This document shows positions 1-4,716 of a DNA stretch of 5,583 nt, piece by piece; the stretch's first letter is position 1; each line of letters opens with the position of its first letter. Both the position numbers and the translations under genes were made by a program. This stretch comes from Asaia bogorensis (GTDB taxonomy: Bacteria > Pseudomonadota > Alphaproteobacteria > Acetobacterales > Acetobacteraceae), in NCBI GenBank assembly GCA_945874515.1, contig CAMCHA010000198.1, forward strand, positions 1 through 5,583, given 5' to 3'. Under the pieces are notes generated by a model that worked only from the letters and a program-made list of their open reading frames with translations, searched no databases and was not told where the DNA came from.

Positions 1-1
1 G

Positions 2-217
2 CCGGTCTGTTCGGATCTGCCGATGCTGGATGCGGTGATGCTGGAAATCCCGAACCCCAAGCACCCGCAAGGCGTGCGTGGCGTGGGTGAAGTGCCGCTG
101 GTGCCGCCACTGGGTGCCATTTCCAACGCCATGTATCGCGCGACGCATAAGCGCTTCTACGCGCTGCCCATGTCGCCGCCGCGGGTTCTGGAAAAGCTGG
201 ATCAGGCGGCCGAATAA
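2..217 (+). CDS. Xanthine dehydrogenase-family molybdopterin-binding subunit, C-terminal end (partial)
   Basis: The reading frame is open from the left edge and ends at TAA 215-217, so only the last 71 residues are visible. They contain VRGVGEVPLVPP (about residues 25-36 of the fragment), followed by an alanine/asparagine helix (AISNAMYRAT) and LPMSPPRVLEKL near the end. This is the usual C-terminus of large molybdenum-cofactor subunits of the xanthine dehydrogenase/aldehyde oxidase/CoxL family. The glutamate of GVGE (residue 30 of the fragment) matches the catalytic base that acts beside the molybdenum centre. Family knowledge says such subunits hydroxylate N-heterocycles, aldehydes or CO together with FAD and 2Fe-2S partners. 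Those partners would lie to the left and cannot be seen. The GVGE-VPLVPP form, without the glycine pair that follows Glu in CoxL, argues against a true CO dehydrogenase. The substrate cannot be told from this fragment. A small GC hairpin (205-210 with 218-223) brackets the stop codon. Confidence 0.85.
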   Translation, partial: PVCSDLPMLDAVMLEIPNPKHPQGVRGVGEVPLVPPLGAISNAMYRATHKRFYALPMSPPRVLEKLDQAAE

Positions 218-240
218 GCCGCCTTTCGGCACAAGCTATC

Positions 241-276
241 AGGCCCGGAGGCTTCGGCTTCCGGGCCTTGCTTTTT
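241..276 (+). terminator. Intrinsic terminator with UUCG tetraloop
   Basis: Bases 241-252 pair with 257-268 in a 12-bp stem. All pairs are Watson-Crick except one G-U at 250/259, and the loop is TTCG (253-256) closed by C-G, an exceptionally stable tetraloop. A run of five T follows at 272-276, three bases after the stem. It lies 23 bases after the stop codon of the molybdopterin-subunit gene and so ends that transcript, separating it from the FKBP gene, whose ATG is 45 bases further on. Confidence 0.9.
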
Positions 277-321
277 GGCACGTAGCGCTTCAGGGAAGCC
301 GCATCACGACAGGAGAAGACC

Positions 322-654
322 ATGATCGACACGAAACTCGGCACCGGGGCCGAAGCCACGGCGGGGCAGCATATCACGGTGCATTACACAGGCTGGCTGT
401 TCGATGCCGCAGCACCGGAAAACAAGGGACGCAAATTCGACAGTTCGCGCGACCGCGCTGAACCCTTTTCCTTCATGCTTGGTGCCGGCCATGTGATTGG
501 CGGCTGGGATCAAGGTTTTGCCGGCATGAAGGTGGGCGGGCAGCGCACGCTGATCATCCCGCCGGAGCTCGGCTATGGCGCGCGCGGCGCGGGTGGTGTC
601 ATTCCGCCCAATGCGACCTTGCTCTTTGAAGTTGAGTTACTCGGCGTTGAGTAA
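322..654 (+). CDS. FKBP-type peptidyl-prolyl cis-trans isomerase (small, single domain)
   Basis: This 110-residue protein is a single FKBP domain. It would catalyse cis-trans isomerisation of Xaa-Pro bonds during protein folding, in the cytoplasm since there is no signal peptide. Aligned by eye with human FKBP12, the active-site residues are present: Tyr22, Phe39, Asp40, Arg45, Phe49, Val58, Ile59, Trp62, Tyr85, Ile94 and Phe102. Recognisable blocks are VHYTGWL (20-26), FDSSRDR (39-45), GGWDQG (60-65), GYGARG (84-89) and IPPNATL (94-100). Between HYTG and KFDSS it has about seven more residues than FKBP12 (AAAPENKG region, 29-36), a loop common in bacterial members. The ATG at 322 is preceded by AGGAG at 311-315 with a six-base spacer, which settles the start. 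The gene is isolated from its left neighbour by the terminator at 241-276 and converges on the methyltransferase gene at 696. I see no convincing promoter in the 45 bases ahead of it. Confidence 0.95.
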   Translation: MIDTKLGTGAEATAGQHITVHYTGWLFDAAAPENKGRKFDSSRDRAEPFSFMLGAGHVIGGWDQGFAGMKVGGQRTLIIPPELGYGARGAGGVIPPNATLLFEVELLGVE

Positions 655-668
655 GGGCTGACGTGTTC

Positions 669-694
669 ATGTGATCCGCCGCGGCGGATCACAT
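669..694. repeat. Perfect 26-bp palindrome between convergent genes
   Basis: Each arm is 13 bases (ATGTGATCCGCCG, then its exact complement), centred between 681 and 682. It starts 14 bases after the FKBP stop codon and ends one base before the stop codon of the minus-strand methyltransferase at 696-698. In RNA from either strand it could form an 11-bp stem with a CGCG loop, so a bidirectional transcription stop or 3'-end protecting hairpin is the simplest reading. No T run follows on either strand, so it is not a classical intrinsic terminator. A dyad operator or a member of a dispersed repeat family are alternatives. Confidence 0.85.
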
Positions 695-695
695 C

Positions 696-1523
696 CTAAC
701 GCTGTAACGGATGCGGGTCGGAGGCAGTTTTCACTTCAACCCCACCTGCGATGTCATCGGGCGCGGCCTCACGCGGAATGCAAATCAGATTGAAGGAGGC
801 GATTCCGGGAAAGAGATTTTCGCTGTCGCCAGCCAGGTTTCCTGGGTTATATAGCCAGGGCATATGCCACCATATGCGGTATTTAAGATCCATCAGGGTC
901 GCGATCAGTTCAGCGTGTTTATCTGTCCGATCATCCTCGACATAGAGATACGGCCGGAAGCGCGTAATTGTCTGGCGCGCCCCATCCAGTACCTGCTTTT
1001 CCATACCTTCAACGCCAATCTTGATCATGTGGCAGGCGGGCAGCATCAGATTGTCAATGGCGATCATTGCGACCACATCGCCATCATCGCCGCCGAGTTC
1101 AATGGCGCCAAAAGTATTGTCACCGCGATAATCCACGCGTGGCGCCGTGATCTCCCCCGCTGTGGCGCCGACAGCCAGGCATTTGGCATCCGTATTTTCA
1201 ATGCCGTTCAAGGCCAGATTGGCGCAGAGGATCTGAAAGATCACGCGCTGAGCTTCAAACGCGACAACCCCGCCATTCTCACCGACCAATTTGGCAAGAT
1301 GCACGGTATGCGCGCCGATATTCGCGCCAATTTCCAGGACCATCATACCAGGCTTGATCAGGCCAGAGAAAAGCTGCGCCTCAAGCTCGGAAAACTCGCC
1401 ATAACGATCAAGCGATCCCCCAACATACTTGTCGCGCGCGCTGTAAAGCATGACACCATGGCGGCAATGCTTCAGGCGCAAATGCGGGCTGGGTAGGGCG
1501 ATGGAGGCCAGTTTTTCGAACAT
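696..1523 (-). CDS. FkbM-family SAM-dependent methyltransferase
   Basis: This 275-residue protein (counted from ATG 1523-1521) matches the FkbM methyltransferase fold. Motif I, VLEIGANIGAHT, is at about 62-73, and FEAQ, whose Glu is expected to bind the SAM ribose, at about 89-92. The family's C-terminal signature, IKxxVEGMEKQVLDGA...RPYLYVE, is at about 167-196. Members O-methylate varied small molecules, sugars or polyketides; the acceptor here is unknown. In that signature the usual Asp of IKIDVEG is Gly (residue 170). The frame also reads from a TTG one codon earlier, but ATG 1523 is better placed: a CCGGA-type Shine-Dalgarno lies five bases ahead of it. It is transcribed alone, divergent from tlyA and convergent with the FKBP gene. 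Two sequence lines that I counted gave 53-58% GC, against 65% for one line of tlyA, so foreign origin is possible. No signal peptide or membrane segment is evident. Confidence 0.88.
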   Translation of the reverse strand: MFEKLASIALPSPHLRLKHCRHGVMLYSARDKYVGGSLDRYGEFSELEAQLFSGLIKPGMMVLEIGANIGAHTVHLAKLVGENGGVVAFEAQRVIFQILCANLALNGIENTDAKCLAVGATAGEITAPRVDYRGDNTFGAIELGGDDGDVVAMIAIDNLMLPACHMIKIGVEGMEKQVLDGARQTITRFRPYLYVEDDRTDKHAELIATLMDLKYRIWWHMPWLYNPGNLAGDSENLFPGIASFNLICIPREAAPDDIAGGVEVKTASDPHPLQR

Positions 1524-1624
1524 CAATTCCGGCTTTCATATCTCGATAATGTGTTTAGCTATCAGCCATTAGCGCTCTGTGCCAATCTTTTCCTTCCAAA
1601 TGCCGCTAAAGGAACGCTGATCTA
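1524..1624. promoter_or_regulatory. Divergent intergenic region, presumed to hold both promoters
   Basis: This stretch of about 100 bases separates the divergent starts of the FkbM-family gene and tlyA and is visibly richer in A and T than the flanking genes, as expected for promoters. GATAAT at 1545-1550 resembles a -10 box on the + strand and TTGGCA (complement of 1580-1585) resembles a -35 box on the minus strand. Neither has a convincing partner at 16-18 bases. For tlyA, AAAGGAA at 1608-1614 precedes the ATG by ten bases and is the likely ribosome binding site. I see no operator-like dyad here. Confidence 0.35.
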
Positions 1625-2374
1625 ATGACCCGCCCGCCAAAACAGCGCGCCGATCTATTGCTGGTGGCGCTTGGCCTTGCGGAAAGCCGCGCCCGGGCGC
1701 AGGCGCTGATCCTGGCCGGCAAGGTGTTCAGCGATACCAAGCGGGTGGAAAAAGCGGGGGATCTGCTGGCCGATGGCGCGCCGATTGAAGTGCGCGGTCA
1801 GGACCATCCTTGGGTCTCCCGCGGAGGGCTAAAGCTAGCGCATGCGCTCACACATTTCGGGCTGAACCCGGAAGGGCGGGTTTGCCTTGACCTTGGCGCC
1901 TCCACCGGGGGCTTTACCGATGTGCTGCTGCAGCATGGCGCGGCAAGGGTTTATGCGGTGGATGTCGGGCATGGCCAATTGGCCTGGAAGTTGCGCCAGG
2001 ACCCGCGCGTGGTGGTGCTGGAAAAGACCAATGCGCGCTATTTGGATGCAACCGCCATCCCAGAGGCCATTGGCGCCTTGGTCTGCGATGCGTCCTTCAT
2101 TGGGCTGCGGACCATCCTACCCGCGCCACTGGCGCTTTGTGCGCCGGGCGCCTTTACGGTGGCATTGATAAAACCACAGTTCGAAGCGGGGCCCGGCCAA
2201 GTCGGCAAGGGCGGCGTGGTGCGCGACCCAGCGCTCCATCGCAGCATCTGCGCCATGATCGCTGAATGGTGGGCGGCGCTGCCCGGCTGGCAGGTGCTCG
2301 GCATGACCGAAAGCCCCATCACGGGGCCTGAGGGGAATAAGGAATTCCTCATCGCCGCGCACCGCGAAGCATAG
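1625..2374 (+). CDS. tlyA: TlyA-family rRNA (cytidine-2'-O)-methyltransferase
   Basis: This 249-residue protein has the two-domain TlyA layout. An N-terminal S4 RNA-binding domain (about 6-57; [19 protein letters not shown]) is joined by a short linker containing PWVSRGG (62-68) to an FtsJ-like SAM methyltransferase domain. Motif [17 protein letters not shown], spans 87-102, and VDVGHGQL is at 112-119. A K-D-K-E catalytic set can be placed at Lys70, Asp155 (CDAS), Lys183 (LIKPQFE) and Glu240 (GNKEF), as in FtsJ-type 2'-O-methyltransferases. Characterised TlyA proteins methylate cytidines of 16S and/or 23S rRNA, which affects sensitivity to capreomycin-type antibiotics; some were first described as haemolysins. 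Which rRNA sites this one modifies cannot be told from the sequence. AAAGGAA at 1608-1614 supports the ATG at 1625. ndk follows 73 bases downstream on the same strand, with a hairpin between them, so co-transcription is possible but unproven. Confidence 0.95.
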   Translation: MTRPPKQRADLLLVALGLAESRARAQALILAGKVFSDTKRVEKAGDLLADGAPIEVRGQDHPWVSRGGLKLAHALTHFGLNPEGRVCLDLGASTGGFTDVLLQHGAARVYAVDVGHGQLAWKLRQDPRVVVLEKTNARYLDATAIPEAIGALVCDASFIGLRTILPAPLALCAPGAFTVALIKPQFEAGPGQVGKGGVVRDPALHRSICAMIAEWWAALPGWQVLGMTESPITGPEGNKEFLIAAHREA

Positions 2375-2405
2375 GCGGGGCTTGCGCAAGCGGCCCATCC
2401 CGCCT
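2373..2405 (+). other. Nested inverted repeat at the tlyA 3' end
   Basis: AGGCGGG at 2373-2379 pairs with CCCGCCT at 2399-2405 (7 bp), enclosing a perfect 12-bp palindrome (GCTTGCGCAAGC, 2380-2391) and a seven-base bulge (2392-2398). It begins within the tlyA stop codon (2372-2374). Only a weak pyrimidine stretch follows (to about 2426), with no T run, so it could be a factor-dependent stop, a processing site or an RNA-stability hairpin between tlyA and ndk. It may also be chance in GC-rich DNA. Confidence 0.4.
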
Positions 2406-2447
2406 ATCCGCCCGGTTCCTTTTCCAGACATTCAGGGGTTTGCCATC

Positions 2448-2870
2448 ATGGCCATCGAACACACCTTCAGCATCATCAAGCCAGACGCCACGCGCCGGAA
2501 CCTGACCGGCAAGATCAATGCGGTGTTCGAAGAAGCGGGGCTGCGCATTGTCGCGCAAAAGCGCATCCATATGTCCCCGGCGCAGGCCGAAAGCTTCTAT
2601 GGCGTGCATCGTGAACGCCCGTTCTTTAAGGATTTGGTGTCTTTCATGATCTCCGGCCCCGTCGTGGTGCAGGTGCTGGAAGGTGAGAACGCGGTCGCCC
2701 GTAACCGCGAATTGATGGGTGCGACCAACCCCGCCAATGCCGCCCCTGGCACCATCCGCAAGCTTTTTGCCGAAAACATTGAAGCGAATTCGGTCCATGG
2801 GTCCGACAGCGCCGAGAATGCCGCCATCGAAATCGCCTATTTCTTCGCTGGCAACGAAATCGTCGGCTGA
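2448..2870 (+). CDS. ndk: Nucleoside diphosphate kinase
   Basis: The product is 140 residues, the normal length for bacterial Ndk. The enzyme moves the gamma-phosphate of ATP to other NDPs through a phospho-histidine intermediate, balancing cytoplasmic NTP and dNTP pools. The active-site signature NSVHGSDS is at 114-121, with catalytic His117. Expected nucleotide-binding residues are present: Lys11, Tyr51, Phe59, Arg87, Thr93, Arg104 and Asn114. The N-terminus [10 protein letters not shown] (5-14) is also typical. The frame is open 22 codons further upstream, to an ATG at 2382, but that extension has no homology to the family. AGGGG at 2434-2438, nine bases before ATG 2448, fixes the start here. 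It follows tlyA and precedes the EAL gene on the same strand. The sequence appears intact, with no missing key residue. Confidence 0.97.
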   Translation: MAIEHTFSIIKPDATRRNLTGKINAVFEEAGLRIVAQKRIHMSPAQAESFYGVHRERPFFKDLVSFMISGPVVVQVLEGENAVARNRELMGATNPANAAPGTIRKLFAENIEANSVHGSDSAENAAIEIAYFFAGNEIVG

Positions 2871-2890
2871 ACCGCTTGCACTTCCCGCGC

Positions 2891-2905
2891 GGCTGGTAAC
2901 CAGCC
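2891..2905 (+). other. Short inverted repeat after ndk
   Basis: GGCTGGT (2891-2897) and ACCAGCC (2899-2905) are perfect complements separated by one base. The sequence lies 20 bases after the ndk stop codon. As RNA it would form a five-pair GC-rich stem with a five-base loop. No T tract follows, so I do not call it a terminator. It might mark the 3' end of the ndk message together with the larger hairpin at 2929-2952. Confidence 0.35.
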
Positions 2906-2928
2906 CGTAAGCAGTTCCGGTGTTTAAT

Positions 2929-2952
2929 GCGCCCTCAAGTGATTGAGGGCGC
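2929..2952 (+). promoter_or_regulatory. Hairpin covering the EAL-gene ribosome binding site
   Basis: GCGCCCTCAA (2929-2938) and TTGAGGGCGC (2943-2952) form a perfect 10-bp stem around a GTGA loop, a GNRA-type tetraloop. The 3' arm contains GAGGG (2945-2949), which sits seven bases before ATG 2957 and is the best Shine-Dalgarno for the EAL gene. If the leader RNA includes the whole hairpin, ribosome access would be restricted. The same structure could instead help end the ndk transcript, although no T run follows. The hairpin itself is seen directly; the regulatory role is inferred. Confidence 0.55.
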
Positions 2953-2956
2953 GGGC

Positions 2957-3778
2957 ATGAGCGGTGGGTTTGGCAGTCAGGGCGATCGGGCGGCGGCGGG
3001 GCTGGAGCTTGCCCATTCGCCGGCGGAACTCCGCCAGGGCATCGCTGAGGCTTTGGCCAATGATGGCGCCGGCCTCAGGCTTGATCTGCAGCCCGTGTGC
3101 AGCGCCAATGGCCTGGAAACCGTGGGCTATGAGGCGCTGCTGCGCTGGGTCCACCCCGATCTTGGCCCCATCCTGGCCATGGAAACGGTTAATGCCGCGA
3201 CGCAGGCCGGCATGGCGGCCGCGCTGGATGCCTGGGTTTTCAATGAGGCCTGCCGGATCAGGGCGCGTTGGCCGCGTTCCGCCCCTTATATCTCCGTGAA
3301 TATCACCGCCGAGGCGTTTTTGCGCGGCGACGGCACCGCTTTGATGCGTCGCGCGCTTTATGATGCCGGTACGGACCCGCGCAGTATGGTGGTGGAAATG
3401 CCGGCCAATGCGGTCTCCCTCTGGCATGATGCGGCGGCCAATCTTGCAGCCGGGCTGCGCGGGCTTGGCGTTGTGGCGGCGCTCGATGATTTCGGTGTGG
3501 CGCGCGGCACCATCCTGGCCTTGCGCGCCATTCCCTTCCCCATGGTGAAGTTGCACCCAAGCCTTTGTGCCGGGCTGGATGGGGAAGCCCTCTCGGCACG
3601 CCGGGCGCTTGCGCTCACCACCGGTCAGGTGGAAACCGCCCACGCGCTGGGCACGATTGTGGTGGCGAAAAGCGTGGAAACGCTGGCGCAACTCCGCGCC
3701 CTGGAAAAGGCCGGCTGTGACGCCATGCAGGGCTGGCTGCTGGGCCGGCCCGGCAAGGTGCCGAACCTGGCCGAGTAG
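2957..3778 (+). CDS. Degenerate EAL-domain protein (c-di-GMP phosphodiesterase-like)
   Basis: This 273-residue protein is almost entirely one EAL domain (about 40-265), with no GGDEF, PAS or receiver partner, membrane segment or signal peptide. EAL domains hydrolyse cyclic di-GMP to pGpG. Conserved landmarks remain: QPV (45-47), GYEALLRW (57-64), SVN (113-115), Glu147, DDFG (177-180), Lys198, Glu241 (VET) and QGWLLGRP (258-265). Several positions needed for catalysis are changed. The usual AEGVE reads AKSVE, with Lys238 in place of the catalytic/metal-site Glu; EITES reads EMPAN; KID reads KLH; and the DDFGxGYSS loop reads DDFGVARGT. An inactive c-di-GMP receptor or a protein-binding role is therefore more likely than a working phosphodiesterase. 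I chose ATG 2957 because GAGGG lies seven bases upstream. An in-frame ATG at 2927 would add ten residues but has only a weak site and lies in the hairpin. It follows ndk by 86 bases and converges on the permease genes. Confidence 0.85.
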   Translation: MSGGFGSQGDRAAAGLELAHSPAELRQGIAEALANDGAGLRLDLQPVCSANGLETVGYEALLRWVHPDLGPILAMETVNAATQAGMAAALDAWVFNEACRIRARWPRSAPYISVNITAEAFLRGDGTALMRRALYDAGTDPRSMVVEMPANAVSLWHDAAANLAAGLRGLGVVAALDDFGVARGTILALRAIPFPMVKLHPSLCAGLDGEALSARRALALTTGQVETAHALGTIVVAKSVETLAQLRALEKAGCDAMQGWLLGRPGKVPNLAE

Positions 3779-3795
3779 CCGCCGCCTGTCGGCTA
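3776..3795. terminator. Possible small bidirectional hairpin between convergent genes
   Basis: TAGCCG (3776-3781) pairs with CGGCTA (3790-3795), a 6-bp stem with an eight-base loop. It starts in the EAL stop codon and ends two bases before the permease stop codon at 3798-3800. The whole gap between the two genes is 19 bases. The stem is short and has no clear T tract on either strand, so the terminator call is tentative. Confidence 0.3.
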
Positions 3796-3797
3796 AT

Positions 3798-4712
3798 TCA
3801 CCCCTTCACATCCATCGCCTGGCGCAGCCCATCGCTGACAAGGTTAAAGCAGATGGAGGTCACGAAAATGCAGATCCCCGGCAGGATCGCGACCCAAGGC
3901 TGCACATAAATCGCGGTGCGGAGCGTATTCAGCATCAGCCCCCATTCCGGCTCAGGCGGCTTGGTGCCAAGCCCAAGGAAGGAAAGGCCAGAGGCCAAAA
4001 TCATCGATACGCTGATCAGCGATGTCGCATAAACAAAGATCGGCCCCAGCACATTGCCCAACACATGCACGCGCACAATGGTGAAGGCATTGGCCCCAGA
4101 TGCGCGCGCCGCATCCACGAAATCAAGATTGCGCACGCCCGTGGTCACGGTTTCCGCGACCCGGATGATGGGTGGGATGAAGACCAAGGTCAGCGCCAGA
4201 ATTGCGTTGATAATCCCCGCGCCAAGCGCACCTGAGATCGCCACCGCCAGCAGCACGGATGGGAAGGCGTAGAATACATCTGTCACGCGCATGATGGCCA
4301 TATTGGTCTTGCCGCCGGCATAACCCGCCAGCACGCCCAGCACGGTGCCAATCACAAAAGCCAGCGCGACAGGCGTGATACCCATGAACCAGGAAAGCCG
4401 CCCGCCATACAAAAGGCGCGTCAGCATATCGCGGCCAAGCTCATCCGTACCCAGAATGTAGTTCGGCGTCCCGACGGGGCGCAGCCGCCGGATCATGCTG
4501 CCCTGATAAGGGTCATGCGGCGCAATCAGCGACGCGAAGACAAATGCGAGCAGCATCAGCAACAAGACCGATGCACAGAAGATGGTCACCGGGTCACGCC
4601 GCACGCGTTTCCAGACACCAGCCCAATAGCCGGTAGAGCTTTCTGCGGCCTGCCGCGCCTGGACCGCGAGTTCAGCTTCCGCTGCCGATGGGGTGGTCGC
4701 GCTATTGGACAT
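3798..4712 (-). CDS. ABC transporter permease, DppC/OppC type (peptide/nickel family)
   Basis: This 304-residue inner-membrane protein (from ATG 4712) is one of two permease subunits of a dipeptide/oligopeptide/nickel-type importer. A hydrophilic, alanine-rich N-terminus (1-34) leads into an OppC_N-like segment (RRDPVTIF, first membrane helix about 44-64, then APHDPY). The hallmark LGTDELGRDMLTRLLYGGRLS region is at about 87-107. Further helices follow at about 109-132, 146-187, 221-245 and 275-296. The cytoplasmic EAA-type loop that contacts the ATPase is DAARASGANAFTIVRVHVL (200-218). The C-terminus (LVSDGLRQAMD) is typical. The frame also opens at a TTG 30 bases upstream, inside the dppB-like gene, but ATG 4712 is preferred because GGGG and GAGG lie just ahead of it. 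It starts four bases after the upstream permease stop, so translational coupling is likely. The substrate cannot be assigned from permeases alone, so I give no symbol. Confidence 0.93.
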   Translation of the reverse strand: MSNSATTPSAAEAELAVQARQAAESSTGYWAGVWKRVRRDPVTIFCASVLLLMLLAFVFASLIAPHDPYQGSMIRRLRPVGTPNYILGTDELGRDMLTRLLYGGRLSWFMGITPVALAFVIGTVLGVLAGYAGGKTNMAIMRVTDVFYAFPSVLLAVAISGALGAGIINAILALTLVFIPPIIRVAETVTTGVRNLDFVDAARASGANAFTIVRVHVLGNVLGPIFVYATSLISVSMILASGLSFLGLGTKPPEPEWGLMLNTLRTAIYVQPWVAILPGICIFVTSICFNLVSDGLRQAMDVKG

Positions 4713-4716
4713 GGCC

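Noticed and set aside
669..694. The palindrome as a CRP/FNR-type operator, because the arms contain TGTGA and TCACA
   Set aside because: The half-sites are 14 bases apart, not six, and the site lies at gene 3' ends, not near a promoter.
864..1496. A 210-residue open frame on the + strand, opposite the FkbM-family gene
   Set aside because: It is fully antisense to a gene with clear methyltransferase motifs. Its translation shows no recognisable domain and it has no ribosome binding site worth noting. Such shadows are common in GC-rich DNA.
322..1523. An FKBP gene next to an FkbM-family gene as a hint of FK506-like biosynthesis or self-resistance
   Set aside because: The shared names are historical. 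There are no polyketide synthase genes, both families are widespread, and the genes are convergent and separately transcribed.
2382..2447. A 22-codon N-terminal extension of Ndk from an upstream ATG
   Set aside because: The extra residues have no counterpart in the family, the 140-residue form is the standard length, and AGGGG is well placed for ATG 2448.
2924..3691. A 255-residue minus-strand frame opposite the EAL gene
   Set aside because: It is rich in His, Arg and Gly with no family motifs, while the + strand frame has clear EAL motifs over its whole length.
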